Positions 36,443-46,337 of a DNA stretch of 64,000 nt are shown here, one piece after another. This DNA is from BOG-908 sp963850605 (GTDB lineage: Bacteria > Pseudomonadota > Alphaproteobacteria > Acetobacterales > Acetobacteraceae): the NCBI GenBank assembly GCA_963850605.1, contig CAWKLX010000001.1, forward strand, positions 248,001 to 312,000. The letters run 5' to 3'. The notes beneath the pieces were generated by a model. It was not told the DNA's origin. It worked only from the letters and a program-made list of their open reading frames with translations, and made no database searches. Made by a program: the position numbers and the translations under genes. Positions within the stretch are counted from its first letter, which is position 1. The number at the start of each line of letters is the position of its first letter.

Positions 36443-38131
36443 ATGGACCACCACGGCCTGGCCGATCTCCAGGATGCACCTTCCCGCACCCGCCATGCGT
36501 GGGAGCACCATTATCCGGCGGATGTCAGCTGGCGGCAGCCCGCTGTCTCCGGCACCCTGCCCGGCTTGCTGGCCGACGCCGCCGCGCGCTGGGGCGACAA
36601 ACCCGTCATTGAATATCGCGACCGGCAGATCGGCTTCCGGAAATTGTCCGACCTGGTGGACCATCTGGCCGCAGGCTTCATCGGCGCCGGCTACGGGCCC
36701 GGTGCGACGATCGCATTGTTTCTGCCGAACACCCCTTGGCACAGCGTCTGTTTCTTCGCGGCCCTCAAGGCGGGGGCGAAACTCGTGCACCTCAGCCCGC
36801 TCGATGCGCCCCGCGAGATCATGTTCAAGCTGAAGGATAGCGGCGCCAACCTTGTCATCACCACCAATCTGGGCGGCTTGGCCGCGGGTGCGGCGAAGCT
36901 GGTGGACGCCGGTGCGATCCAGCGGCTGGCCATCGGCGAGGACTTGCATTGGGGCGGCACGGGCGACCCGGTCACCTACACCGATCGCGTGACGAAGCTG
37001 GACGGGATGTTCGCCGATCACCTGCCAGCCACATGGCCCGAGATCAGGCCGCAGGACCTGGCCCTGCTGCAATATACCGGCGGCACCACCGGCATGCCCA
37101 AGGGTGCGATGCTGACCCATGCCAACATGATGGCCGCCACGCATAGCTACCTGGGCTGGCGTGACGCTTCCGTGCCGCCCTCCGGCACACAGCGCGTGAT
37201 CGCGGTGCTGCCGATGTTCCACGTCTATGCGTTGGGTGTGGTGCTGCTGCTCAACATCGCCGACGGCAATGAAATCTTGATGCGACCGCGCTTCGACGTG
37301 GCGACCACCTTCGAGGATATCGCCCAGAAACGCGCAACCAGCCTGCCGGCGGTGCCCACCATGCTGATTGCCCTGCTCAGCGATCCGTCGGCCCACACCC
37401 ACGATCTATCTTCGCTCTCCATGGTCGGCTCGGGTGGGGCGCCTTTGCCCACGGACGTCGCTCAACGCGTGGAGAAGCTGTTCAATCAGCGCATGCGCAC
37501 CGGCTGGGGCATGACGGAGACGGCAGCCATCGGCACACGCAGCCCGCCCGGCATGGCGCCCGCGCCCGGACTGATCGGCGTGCCGCTGCCGAACGTGGAG
37601 CTGCGGATCGTGTCGCTGGCCGACCCGCACAAGGTGCTGCCGCCCGGCGAGGTGGGGGAAATCGCGGTGCGCGGCCCCAACGTGTTCTCGGGCTACTGGA
37701 ACCAGCCGGAACTGACGGCGCAGAGTTTCGCGGACGGTTTCTTCCTGACCGGCGACATTGGCAGCATGGACGAGACCGGGATTTTCACACTGGTCGATCG
37801 TAAGAAGCGGATGATCATTTCGGGGGGTTTCAACGTTTATCCCGCGATGATCGAGAACTGCATCTACGAACATTCCTGCGTTGAGGAAGTGATCGTGATC
37901 GGTGTGCCGGACGCTTATCGCGGCGAGGCCGCCAAGGCGTTCATCAAGCAGCGGGCGGGCACCGAGAAGCTTACGCTGGAGGCGTTGCGCGCGTTCCTGG
38001 CCGACCGCCTGGGCAAGCATGAAATGCCCACCGCCCTTGAAATTCGCGAAAGCCTGCCGAAAAGCCCGGTAGGCAAGTTGCTGGCGACGCAGTTGGCCGA
38101 CGAGGAACGCGCGAAGGCGCATACAGCTTAA
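36443..38131 (+). CDS. Acyl-CoA synthetase (AMP-forming fatty-acid CoA ligase)
   Basis: This 562-aa adenylate-forming enzyme activates a carboxylic acid with ATP and CoA. The AMP-binding signature is LLQYTGGTTGMPKGAMLTHA, followed by GWGMTETAAIGTRSP. The hinge region is LTGDIGSMDETGIFTLVDR then KKRMIISGGFNVYP, and the catalytic Lys is in ESLPKSPVGKLL. ATG 36443 has GGGAGAGGAAG directly upstream; an open frame continues back to 36260 but is unrelated. It is 12 bases upstream of an acyl-CoA dehydrogenase, so the group probably degrades or remodels a fatty or branched acid. Confidence 0.95.
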   Translation: MDHHGLADLQDAPSRTRHAWEHHYPADVSWRQPAVSGTLPGLLADAAARWGDKPVIEYRDRQIGFRKLSDLVDHLAAGFIGAGYGPGATIALFLPNTPWHSVCFFAALKAGAKLVHLSPLDAPREIMFKLKDSGANLVITTNLGGLAAGAAKLVDAGAIQRLAIGEDLHWGGTGDPVTYTDRVTKLDGMFADHLPATWPEIRPQDLALLQYTGGTTGMPKGAMLTHANMMAATHSYLGWRDASVPPSGTQRVIAVLPMFHVYALGVVLLLNIADGNEILMRPRFDVATTFEDIAQKRATSLPAVPTMLIALLSDPSAHTHDLSSLSMVGSGGAPLPTDVAQRVEKLFNQRMRTGWGMTETAAIGTRSPPGMAPAPGLIGVPLPNVELRIVSLADPHKVLPPGEVGEIAVRGPNVFSGYWNQPELTAQSFADGFFLTGDIGSMDETGIFTLVDRKKRMIISGGFNVYPAMIENCIYEHSCVEEVIVIGVPDAYRGEAAKAFIKQRAGTEKLTLEALRAFLADRLGKHEMPTALEIRESLPKSPVGKLLATQLADEERAKAHTA

Positions 38132-38143
38132 GGACACCGTTTC

Positions 38144-39352
38144 ATGGATTTGCGCTTCACCCCCGAAGAAAACGCCTTCCGCGACGAGATGCGCACGTTC
38201 TTCCGCGAGAACATTCCCGAATCCATCCGCGCGCGGCTGGGTTCGGGCCGGCATGTGGGCCGCGAGGAGTGGGTGCAGTGCCAGCGTATTCTGAACAAGG
38301 CGGGGCTGGCCACGCCGCACTGGCCGGAAAAGTTCGGCGGCCGCGGTTGGAGTCCGATCCAACTCTACATCTATAACGAGGAAATGCTGAAGGAGAACGT
38401 GCCGAGCCCGCTGCCTTTCGGCGTGCACATGGTCGGCCCCGTCATCATCGCCTTCGGCACCGACGCGCAGAAGGCGCATTATCTGCCGCGCATCGCCAAC
38501 ATGGACGATTGGTGGTGCCAGGGGTTTTCCGAACCCGGCGCCGGATCGGATCTCGCGAACCTCAAAACCAAGGCGGTGCGCGACGGTGATAGCTGGGTGA
38601 TCAACGGCCAGAAGACATGGACGACCCTCGCGCAATGGGCGAACTGGATTTTTGTGCTGGCCCGCACCAACCCGGAGGCGCGCAAGCCGCAAGAGGGGAT
38701 CAGTTTCCTTCTGGTCGACATGAATACGCCTGGCGTGACGGTGCGCCCCATTCAGCTGATCGACGGTGAGGCCGAAGTCAACGAGGTGTGGTTCGACGAC
38801 GTGCGCATCCCTGCGGAAAACCTGGTCGGCGAGGAAAACCGCGGCTGGGATTGCGCCAAATTCCTGTTGGGCAACGAACGTTCCAATATCGCCCGCATCG
38901 GTGCCAGCAAATCGCGCCTGAAGCGCATCCGCGAGTTGGCGCGCCAGGTGCCGGCCGGCGATGGCGCGCTTTGGGACGACATGGCGTTCCGCAACCGCGT
39001 CAACGCCGTCGAGGTCGAACTCAAGGCGCTGGAAATGACCCAGCTGCGCGTCGTGGCGGCCGAACGCGATCACGGCAACAGACCGAACCCCGCCAGCTCG
39101 ATCCTGAAAATCAAGGGATCGGAGATCCAGCAGGCCACGACCGAGCTCGCCTTGGAAATGGCCGGCCCGTTCGCGCTCGCTTACCATGATGCCGAGCATG
39201 ACATTCCGGAAGGCACGAACGACCTGCCAGACGGTTTCGGCTGGGCCGACACGGCCGCGCCGGAATATTTCAATTATCGGAAGGTCTCGATCTACGGTGG
39301 GTCCAACGAGATCCAGCGCAACATCATTGCGAAGGCTGTGCTGGGGTTCTAA
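38144..39352 (+). CDS. Acyl-CoA dehydrogenase (402 aa)
   Basis: This FAD-dependent dehydrogenase has the N-terminal helical domain, the substrate/FAD-contact block WWCQGFSEPGAGSDLANLKT, the beta-domain VINGQKTWTTLAQWANWIF, and a C-terminal helical domain ending SIYGGSNEIQRNIIAKAVLG. This is the ACAD subgroup often paired with a second, shorter dehydrogenase to form a heteromeric enzyme, as in steroid or branched-chain side-chain oxidation. It follows the CoA ligase by 12 bases. Repeat copy 4 separates it from the partner gene. Confidence 0.94.
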   Translation: MDLRFTPEENAFRDEMRTFFRENIPESIRARLGSGRHVGREEWVQCQRILNKAGLATPHWPEKFGGRGWSPIQLYIYNEEMLKENVPSPLPFGVHMVGPVIIAFGTDAQKAHYLPRIANMDDWWCQGFSEPGAGSDLANLKTKAVRDGDSWVINGQKTWTTLAQWANWIFVLARTNPEARKPQEGISFLLVDMNTPGVTVRPIQLIDGEAEVNEVWFDDVRIPAENLVGEENRGWDCAKFLLGNERSNIARIGASKSRLKRIRELARQVPAGDGALWDDMAFRNRVNAVEVELKALEMTQLRVVAAERDHGNRPNPASSILKIKGSEIQQATTELALEMAGPFALAYHDAEHDIPEGTNDLPDGFGWADTAAPEYFNYRKVSIYGGSNEIQRNIIAKAVLGF

Positions 39353-39365
39353 GGCTAGGCAAGCA

Positions 39366-39458
39366 GTCCTTTTTTGCAAAAAGGACCAAAAACCTTTTGT
39401 CTGGTGAGTTCGCGACAGCCGGACAAAGGTCTTTTGCTTCTTTTCTTCAGAAAAGAAG
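39366..39458. repeat. Three-hairpin dispersed repeat (copy 4)
   Basis: Hairpin A is at 39366-39386 (GTCCTTTTT-TGC-AAAAAGGAC). The arms CAAAAACCTTTTGTC / GACAAAGGTCTTTTG enclose a loop with TTCGCGACAGC at 39409-39419, identical to copy 2. Hairpin B is at 39437-39458 (CTTCTTTTC-TTCA-GAAAAGAAG). It has the same orientation as copy 2 and lies between two co-directional acyl-CoA dehydrogenase genes. Confidence 0.75.
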
Positions 39459-39487
39459 GCCCGCGGCAGCGACGAAAAGGCGACCAC

Positions 39488-40645
39488 ATGGATTTCGAGT
39501 TTTCCGACGAACAGCGCATGCTCAAGGACAGCGTGGACCGCCTGGTCGGCCCCGCCTACGACGATCTGGGCCACCGCCGCGCCACACAAAAGCAGCCTGG
39601 CGGATTCAGCGCGGAGCTGTGGTCGAAATACGCCGAACTCGGCCTGCTCGCGGTCAACTTCTCCGAGGAGGACGGCGGATTCGGCGGCGGTCCGGTTGAA
39701 ACCATGATCGTCATGGAAGCGATCGGACGCGGCTTGGCTTTGGAGCCTTACCTTGCCACCGTCGTCTTTGGCGGCAATTTCCTGCGCCTGGGCGGCACGC
39801 CGGAACAGCGCGCCACCTGCATCCCGGCCATCGCCGATGGGTCACTGAAGCTGGCCTTCGCGCATGTCGAACGTCAAGCGCGCTACGACCTTTTCGATGT
39901 CAAGACGCACGCCCGCAAGACCGCGAACGGCTACACGATCGAAGGCGACAAGAGCGTCGTCGTGCACGGGGACAGCGCCGACAAGCTGATCGTCAGCGCG
40001 CGCACATCGTCGGCCAGCCACCGGGACCGGCACGGCATTACCTTGTTCTTGGTGGACGCCAACACGCCGGGCATCTCCCGCCGGGATTTCGCGACGCAGG
40101 ATGGCCAGCGTGGCGCGGCCATCTCGTTCGGCAGCGTCGATGTGCCAGGCAGCGCGGTACTGGGCACGCTCGATCACGGCGGCGAGTTGATCGAGCAGGT
40201 TAGCGACATCGCCATTGCCGCGGTTTGCGCCGAGGCGGTCGGCTGCATGACGTCGCTGCACGCGCTCACCTTGGATTACCTGAAGACGCGAAAGCAGTTC
40301 GGCGTGCCGATCGGCAGCTTCCAGGTGCTGCAGCACAAGGCGGTGGACATGTTCACCGCGCTGGAACAGGCGCGCAGCATGGAGTTCTATGCAGCCATGA
40401 TGGCGAGCGAGACCGACGCGCGTACTCGACGCGCCGCGATCTCCGCGGCCAAGGTGCAAATCAACAATTCCTGCCGTTTCGTTGGCCAGACCGCCGTGCA
40501 ACTGCATGGCGGTATCGGTGTCACGATGGAGTATCGCGCGGGCCACTACTTCAAGCGCATGACGATGATTGAAGGGCTGTTGGGCGACACCGATCACCAC
40601 ATGCGCCAGATCGACGCCATCGGCAGCCTGCTCGAAGCCGCTTGA
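39488..40645 (+). CDS. Acyl-CoA dehydrogenase (385 aa)
   Basis: This is the second ACAD of the cluster and probably the partner subunit of the preceding one. It begins MDFEFSDEQRMLKDSVDRLV and has GLLAVNFSEEDGGFGGGPVE, a middle beta-domain, and YLKTRKQFGVPIGSFQVLQH plus QLHGGIGVTMEYRAGHYFKR near the C-terminus. The middle domain is less conserved around the FAD-contact region than in the 402-aa partner, as often seen in the weaker-binding subunit of such heteromers. ATG 39488 lies just after repeat copy 4; an in-frame reading of the repeat up to 39374 is not coding. The KirBac gene overlaps its stop. Confidence 0.93.
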   Translation: MDFEFSDEQRMLKDSVDRLVGPAYDDLGHRRATQKQPGGFSAELWSKYAELGLLAVNFSEEDGGFGGGPVETMIVMEAIGRGLALEPYLATVVFGGNFLRLGGTPEQRATCIPAIADGSLKLAFAHVERQARYDLFDVKTHARKTANGYTIEGDKSVVVHGDSADKLIVSARTSSASHRDRHGITLFLVDANTPGISRRDFATQDGQRGAAISFGSVDVPGSAVLGTLDHGGELIEQVSDIAIAAVCAEAVGCMTSLHALTLDYLKTRKQFGVPIGSFQVLQHKAVDMFTALEQARSMEFYAAMMASETDARTRRAAISAAKVQINNSCRFVGQTAVQLHGGIGVTMEYRAGHYFKRMTMIEGLLGDTDHHMRQIDAIGSLLEAA

Positions 40646-41592
40646 GCGGGCAGGAGACGCCCGAGCCGGGACTGATCAACGAGTACCGGACGTTGACCTC
40701 CGCCCCACCCACCCGCCGCCGCCGCCGCGAGAAATCCGCGCTCATCAACATGGGCAGCTACTCGCTGGCCAAGAAGGGCGTGTCCACGTTCGACTGGGCC
40801 GATCCCTACGGCATGGCAGTGCGCCTGGGCTGGCGGCGCTTCCTGGCCGTCGTGCTTTCTGTCTACGCGGCGTTCACAGGTTTCTTTGCGGCCGCGTACA
40901 TGGTTTTTCCGGGCGCGGTCGCGAACTCGCGCCCGGGCGCATTCTCCGATCATTTCTTCTTCAGCCTCGAGACTCTGGCCACCGTCGGGTATGGCGAGAT
41001 GTACCCCGCCACATTTTACGGCCATTGCGTGGCGACCGTCGAGATACTGACAGGCGTATTCTTCAGCGCCATCCTTACCGGCCTGGTGTTCGTCCGCTTT
41101 TCCAAGCCGCAGGCCAAATTCGTCTTTGCCGATCATCCCGTCGTCACCACGCATAATGGCCAATCCACGCTGATGCTACGCGTCGGCAACGGCCGTGCCG
41201 CCGTGCTGGCCGATGCGCGCGTGAAGATGAGCGTGCTGATGTCCGAGCAGACAACCGAGGGCACCTCGTTCCGCCGGACTCATGAACTGGCGCTCGCGCG
41301 CAGCACCATCCCGGTCTTCGCGCTGACCTGGACGATCATGCACCATATCGACGAGCACAGCCCGTTGCATGGCCTGAATTCAGCGGGTTTTCTGGAGGAG
41401 GACGTGCGCATGTTCGTCTCGCTCGAGGCACGTGATCCAGACCTGGCCACCGTGGTGCACGACTTGCACGATTATGGACCAGCCGAGGTACTATTCGGCA
41501 TGCGATATACCGACGTTATTACAATTGACGAACAAAAGCGTCCGACCGCGGACATGACGAAGATCAGCGACGTCGAGACCGATAGCGGCTGA
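40642..41592 (+). CDS. Inward-rectifier potassium channel (KirBac type)
   Basis: This 316-aa channel has two membrane helices (about residues 67-92 and 125-152) flanking the pore loop with the potassium selectivity filter TLATVGYGEMYP, and a cytoplasmic immunoglobulin-like Kir domain (about 160-300). A slide-helix region precedes the first helix (FDWADPYGMAVRLGWRRFLA). Translation probably begins at TTG 40642, which overlaps the acyl-CoA dehydrogenase stop as TTGA; ATG 40750 is an alternative that would drop 36 residues of poorly conserved N-terminus. The metabolic link to the upstream genes is not evident. Confidence 0.92.
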   Translation: MSGQETPEPGLINEYRTLTSAPPTRRRRREKSALINMGSYSLAKKGVSTFDWADPYGMAVRLGWRRFLAVVLSVYAAFTGFFAAAYMVFPGAVANSRPGAFSDHFFFSLETLATVGYGEMYPATFYGHCVATVEILTGVFFSAILTGLVFVRFSKPQAKFVFADHPVVTTHNGQSTLMLRVGNGRAAVLADARVKMSVLMSEQTTEGTSFRRTHELALARSTIPVFALTWTIMHHIDEHSPLHGLNSAGFLEEDVRMFVSLEARDPDLATVVHDLHDYGPAEVLFGMRYTDVITIDEQKRPTADMTKISDVETDSG

Positions 41593-41600
41593 GCAAGAGC

Positions 41601-43056
41601 TTACGGCAGCAACGGATTGTTTTGCTGCAACGAGTTGCGGCTCGGCAAATCGGCGGTGCTCCACCCGCCGCCCAGCGCCTGGATAAGCGCCACCGCCGCC
41701 GCAAGCTGCTGCTGTTCGATCGAGAGCGCCGTCTGTTGTGCCGCCAACAGCGTGTTTTGTGCCGTGATGACGGCGGTATAGGCCTGCGTGCCCGCGCGAT
41801 ATTCGTTCAGCGCGATCTGTGCCGCGCGTTGCGAGTCCGTCACGGCCTGCGCCTGCACCACGCTCTGCTGCCGCAGGATGCGCAGTGTGGAGAGCGCATC
41901 CTCCACCTGCTGAAACGCCGTCAGAACGGTTTGGCGGTAATTGGCTACGTCCTGGTCGTAGGTGGCGCGGGCGGCCCGCACCGCCGCGGTGCGCGCGCCA
42001 CCCTGGAATATGGCGTCGCTGGCGGAGGCGCCCAACGACCACACGCGGTTGGCGCTGGAAATCAACGAGCCGAGCGGGTTACCGGCGTAGCCGAACAGCG
42101 CGGACAGCGTGATCGCCGGGTAATAGGCAGCTACCGCCACCCCGATCAGCGCGTTCTGGGCCTTCATCGTGCGCTCGGCCGCCGAGATATCCGGGCGGCG
42201 CTCCAGAAGGGCGGATGGCAGAACGCCGGGGGTGTTTGGTACATCCGGAACGCTGGAAACGGGCAGAATGGACAGGGAGGACGGCGGCTGCCCGATGAGG
42301 ACGGCGATGGCGTGTTCATACTGTGCACGCGCTACACCGACATTTACCGCCGCCGATTGCGCCGCGTCCAACTGCGCCTGCGCGGTCAGCACGTCCGAGC
42401 GCGCCGCCACGCCGGCCTGGTATTGGTTTTGCGTGATGCGCAGATTTGCCGTGTCGTTGCGCACGGTTTCGTCCAGCACGCGTTGCAGCGCGTCGGTCAC
42501 GCGCAGATCGAGATAGTCCGTGGCCAGCAGAGATTGCTGGGACAAGCGCACGTTGGCGATCGTGGCCGCACCGGCCTGCGCGCCGGCGACATTGCTTTGC
42601 ACCTGCCGGCGCACGCTGCCCCACACATCGATCGTCCAATCGGCGGTTCCCTGCACGCTATATTGCGTACGCGCAACAGACCCGCCGCCGCCCACGCCTG
42701 CGGCACCCGTGCCGCCGCTCGAACGGGTGACCCCGGCGGTTCCGGTCAGGGTCGGAAACAGGCCCGCACGCGCCTCATCGATCAGGGCGCGCGCGTTATC
42801 GTAGGCCGCGAGTTGAGCCGCCAAGGTCTGGTTGCCGTGCGCTACTTGCTGCTCGAGCCGGTCGAGGAGCGGATCTCCGAATGCGGAGCCACCATGCGCC
42901 CTTCGGCGCGGCATCCTGAGGCGTGGCCAGCTTCCACCCCGGCAGTTCCTTGAAACTTGCGGACATGGGTGCCGCCGGACGGTGGTAATCCGGGCCGACC
43001 ATGCAGCCGGCCACCAGCAGCATCGCCGGCGGGCCGGCATATCGGGATATCTTCAT
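41601..43056 (-). CDS. RND efflux outer-membrane lipoprotein, NodT family, frameshifted as sequenced
   Basis: This is the TolC-like channel of the mdt-type pump. The N-terminus reads MKISRYAGPPAMLLVAGCMV with a lipobox (LVAGC), then GPDYHRPAAP and a TWP-like segment to KGAWW. At about 42890-42897 the frame changes: removing one base of the TGGTGGCTCCGC stretch joins WW to AFGDPLLDRLEQQVA, which continues through the two coiled-coil repeats to the stop at 41601. The restored protein is 484 aa, normal for the family. The start at 43056 overlaps the MdtC-like stop (ATGA). Either a sequencing error or an inactive channel is possible; the rest of the operon is intact. Confidence 0.88.
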
Positions 43057-46000
43057 TCGGCAGGCTGCCCCGAGATCGCGGTCTGTGGGAACGCGCGACG
43101 CCACCCCGCGCGCGACCACAAGCGAAACCGGTCCAGATACAGGTAGACCACCGGTGTCGTGTAAAGCGTGAGCACCTGGCTGACGATCAGCCCGCCCACA
43201 ATGGCAATCCCCAGCGGCCGCCGCAGCTCCGCGCCTTCGCCGACATCGAGCGCCAGCGGCACCGCGCCCAGCAAAGCCGCGAATGTCGTCATCATGATCG
43301 GACGAAACCTGAGCAGGCAGGCCTCGAAAATCGACTCGCGTGTGGAGAGTCCGCGCTCACGCTCCGCGGTCAGCGCGAAATCGATCATGAGTATGGCATT
43401 CTTCTTCACGATGCCGATCAGCAGGATCACACCGATCAGCGCGATGATGGTGAAATCCGTGCCGGTCATCAGCAACGCCAGCACCGCGCCGACGCCGGCC
43501 GAGGGCAGGGTGGAGAGGATGGTGATGGGATGCACGGCACTCTCATAGAGGATGCCCAGCACGATGTACACTGCCAGCAGCGCCGCCAGAATCAGCATCG
43601 GCTCGCTGCTCGTCGATTGCTGAAAGGTTGCGGCCGTGCCGGCGAACGTGCCGACGATGCTGGCCGGCATGCCGATCGAAGCTGTGGCGCGTGCGATGGC
43701 GGCCGTCGCCTGGCCCAGCGAATGGCCGGGCGGCAGATTGAACGATATCGTGGCGGCCACGAAAGCGCCCTGGTGATTGACGCCGAGCGGCGTGTGGCTT
43801 GGCGCGAAGTGGGAGATCGCTGCCAGAGGCACCATGGTTTCCTTTGCGGTGCTGACCGACGCACCACTGGAGGCGCCACTCTTGCCAGAGGCTGCCAGGG
43901 CGTTGCTGCTGGCGTTACGCGCTGAATCCTGTGCCACGCTGGCCGCCGTCAGTGTTGTTTTCGACGACTGCACCGTGCCGGCGGGAAAGCCGCTGGCGCC
44001 GGTGCCGGGCGCGCTGGCGCCGGACGTGCTGATCCATACATCCCGCAATGTCTGCGGGCTTTGCCAATATCGCGGCGCCAGTTCCATGACCACGTGATAT
44101 TGGTTGAGCGGATTGTAGATCGTACTGACCTGCCGCTGGCCGAACGCATCGTAGAGCGTGTTGTCGATCGTGGCCGGCGTCAGGTTCAGCCGCGCCGCGG
44201 TGCTGCGATCGATCACCAGCTCGGTCTGCAGACCGGCCTGCTGCTGATCGCTGTTCACATCGGCGAGTGCGGGATCCTTCTGCAGCGCCTCGGTCAGCTT
44301 CGGCGCCCATTTGTAAAGCGTCGGCGCGTCGTCGGCCTGCAGTGTGTACTGGTACTGCGCGTTGGCCTGCCGGCCGCCCACTCGGATGTCCTGCACGGCT
44401 TGCAGATAGAGCCGCGCGCCGGCGACCCGCGCGAGTTTTGGCCGCAGGCGCGCGATCACCTGGTCGGCACTGGCATCGCGCTGCGCAAGCGGTTTCAGCG
44501 CCACGAACAGATTGGCCGTATTCGTCTGCCGGCCACCGGTGAACCCCACCACGTTGGCGATCGCCGGGTCGCGCCGGACGATGTTCTGTATCGCGGCCAG
44601 CTTCGTCCGCATTGCTTGGAAGCTGGTGGACTGGTCGGCCTGCACCATGCCCATCAATGCGCCGGTATCCTGCTGGGGAAAGAAACCCTTCGGCACGATG
44701 ACGAACAGATACACGTTCAGCGCGACAGTTGCCGCCAGAACGAGGATCACCAGCAGGGAACGGTCCAGCGACCAGTTCAGCGTCCGCTCATAGAAGTGCT
44801 GCATCCGGGTGAACCCGGCTTCCGTGCGCCGGAAAAACCATCCACGCTTTCGCCTGTTCTCCACGCGCAGGAACAGCGCGCACATCATTGGAGTGGTCGT
44901 CAGCGAGATCAGCAGGCTGACGACAATCGCCAGCGAGAGCGTCAGCGCGAATTCCCGGAACAAGCGTCCGACGATGCCCCCCATCAGCAGGATCGGCAGA
45001 AACACGGCAACGAGCGAGGCGCTGATGGACAGAACGGTAAACCCAACCTCGCGTGCGCCGAGCAGGGCCGCCTGAAGACGCGGCATGCCGTCCTCCATGT
45101 GGCGGGCGATGTTCTCAAGCACCACGATCGCGTCGTCGACCACGAAGCCGGTCGAAATCGTCAGCGCCATCAGCGAAAGATTGTCCAGGCTGAATCCGAG
45201 GAGATACATGGCCGCGAACGTGCCGATGATGGAGACGGGTACGGCCACCGCAGGGATCAGGGTGGCCCGTGCATTGGCCAGGAACACGAAAACCACGGCG
45301 ATCACCAATACGATCGCGATCAGCAGCGTGCGTTGCGTGTCGTTCAGCGACGCGCGTACGGTCGGTGTGCGGTCAATCGCGATGGACACGTTCGTGCCGC
45401 CAGGCAGCGAGGCCTCCAGTCGCGGCAGTACGGCGCGTATCCCGTTGACCGTGGAAATGATGTTGGCGCCCGGCTGGCGGAACACGATCAGCACCACGGT
45501 GTTCTGCCCGTTGAACAGGCCCGAATTCCGCAGATCCTCGACGCTGTCCAGCACGTCGGCCACATCCGTCAGCCGGACAGCGGCGCCGTTGCGATAGGCC
45601 ACGACGAGAGGGCGGTAGTCGGCCGCATGGCGCGCCTGGTCGTTGGTATAGAGCTGGAAGTGCCTCTCGCCCTCTTCGATCGCACCTTTCGGCGCGTTGG
45701 CGTTGGCCGACGCGAGCGCCGCACGCACATCTTCCAGACCGATGCCATAGTGGAAAAGCGCACCCGGGTTCAGCTCCACCCGCACCGCAGGCAAGGCCGA
45801 ACCATTCACATCGACTTCACCCACACCGGGCATCTGCGACAGCTTTTGTTCGAGCACCGTGGCTGCGGAATCGTAGAGCTGACCTTGCGTCAAGGTTTTC
45901 GAGGTGAGCGCTATGATCATCACCGGCGCGTCTGCGGGGTTGACCTTTCGATATGTGGGATTTTGCCGGAGCGCTGTCGGCAGATCGGCGCGTGCGGCGT

Positions 46001-46337
46001 TGATCGCGGCTTCCACATCGCGCGCCGCGCCGTCGATGTTGCGATTCAGCCCGAATTGCAGCGTGATGCGCGTCTGGCCGACCGAGCTTTGCGACGTCAT
46101 CTCCGTCACGTCGGCAATCTGACCCAGATGCCGCTCCAGCGGACTGGCGACCGAGGTCGCGACCGTGTCCGGACTGGCGCCGGGCAGGCTCGCCTGCACC
46201 GAGATCGTCGGGAAATCCACTTGCGGCAAGGGAGATACCGGCAATTGCACATAGGCGAAAATGCCGGCGATCGCCACGCCGATGGTCAGCAATGTCGTCG
46301 CGATTGGCCGGGAGATGAAAGGCGCGCTGATATTCAC
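43053..46337 (-). CDS. Multidrug RND permease, MdtC/MuxC-like
   Basis: This is a 1094-aa HAE1-type proton/drug antiporter. The N-terminus is NISAPFISRPIATTLLTIGV, and the proton-relay helix is STGFVVDDAIVVLENIARH (about 395-413). It should form a heterotrimer with the upstream MdtB-like permease. It is about 60 residues longer than usual because of a Ser/Ala/Thr/Gly-rich insert at residues 772-832, in the second periplasmic loop just before MVPLAAISHFAPSHTPLGVN. The start overlaps the mdtB-like stop (ATGA), and the nodT-like gene overlaps its end. Confidence 0.94.
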   Translation of the reverse strand: MNISAPFISRPIATTLLTIGVAIAGIFAYVQLPVSPLPQVDFPTISVQASLPGASPDTVATSVASPLERHLGQIADVTEMTSQSSVGQTRITLQFGLNRNIDGAARDVEAAINAARADLPTALRQNPTYRKVNPADAPVMIIALTSKTLTQGQLYDSAATVLEQKLSQMPGVGEVDVNGSALPAVRVELNPGALFHYGIGLEDVRAALASANANAPKGAIEEGERHFQLYTNDQARHAADYRPLVVAYRNGAAVRLTDVADVLDSVEDLRNSGLFNGQNTVVLIVFRQPGANIISTVNGIRAVLPRLEASLPGGTNVSIAIDRTPTVRASLNDTQRTLLIAIVLVIAVVFVFLANARATLIPAVAVPVSIIGTFAAMYLLGFSLDNLSLMALTISTGFVVDDAIVVLENIARHMEDGMPRLQAALLGAREVGFTVLSISASLVAVFLPILLMGGIVGRLFREFALTLSLAIVVSLLISLTTTPMMCALFLRVENRRKRGWFFRRTEAGFTRMQHFYERTLNWSLDRSLLVILVLAATVALNVYLFVIVPKGFFPQQDTGALMGMVQADQSTSFQAMRTKLAAIQNIVRRDPAIANVVGFTGGRQTNTANLFVALKPLAQRDASADQVIARLRPKLARVAGARLYLQAVQDIRVGGRQANAQYQYTLQADDAPTLYKWAPKLTEALQKDPALADVNSDQQQAGLQTELVIDRSTAARLNLTPATIDNTLYDAFGQRQVSTIYNPLNQYHVVMELAPRYWQSPQTLRDVWISTSGASAPGTGASGFPAGTVQSSKTTLTAASVAQDSARNASSNALAASGKSGASSGASVSTAKETMVPLAAISHFAPSHTPLGVNHQGAFVAATISFNLPPGHSLGQATAAIARATASIGMPASIVGTFAGTAATFQQSTSSEPMLILAALLAVYIVLGILYESAVHPITILSTLPSAGVGAVLALLMTGTDFTIIALIGVILLIGIVKKNAILMIDFALTAERERGLSTRESIFEACLLRFRPIMMTTFAALLGAVPLALDVGEGAELRRPLGIAIVGGLIVSQVLTLYTTPVVYLYLDRFRLWSRAGWRRAFPQTAISGQPAE

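Noticed and set aside
39374..39487. N-terminal extension of the second acyl-CoA dehydrogenase
   Set aside because: These codons translate the dispersed repeat (Leu/Phe-rich artefact) and the family sequence begins at ATG 39488.
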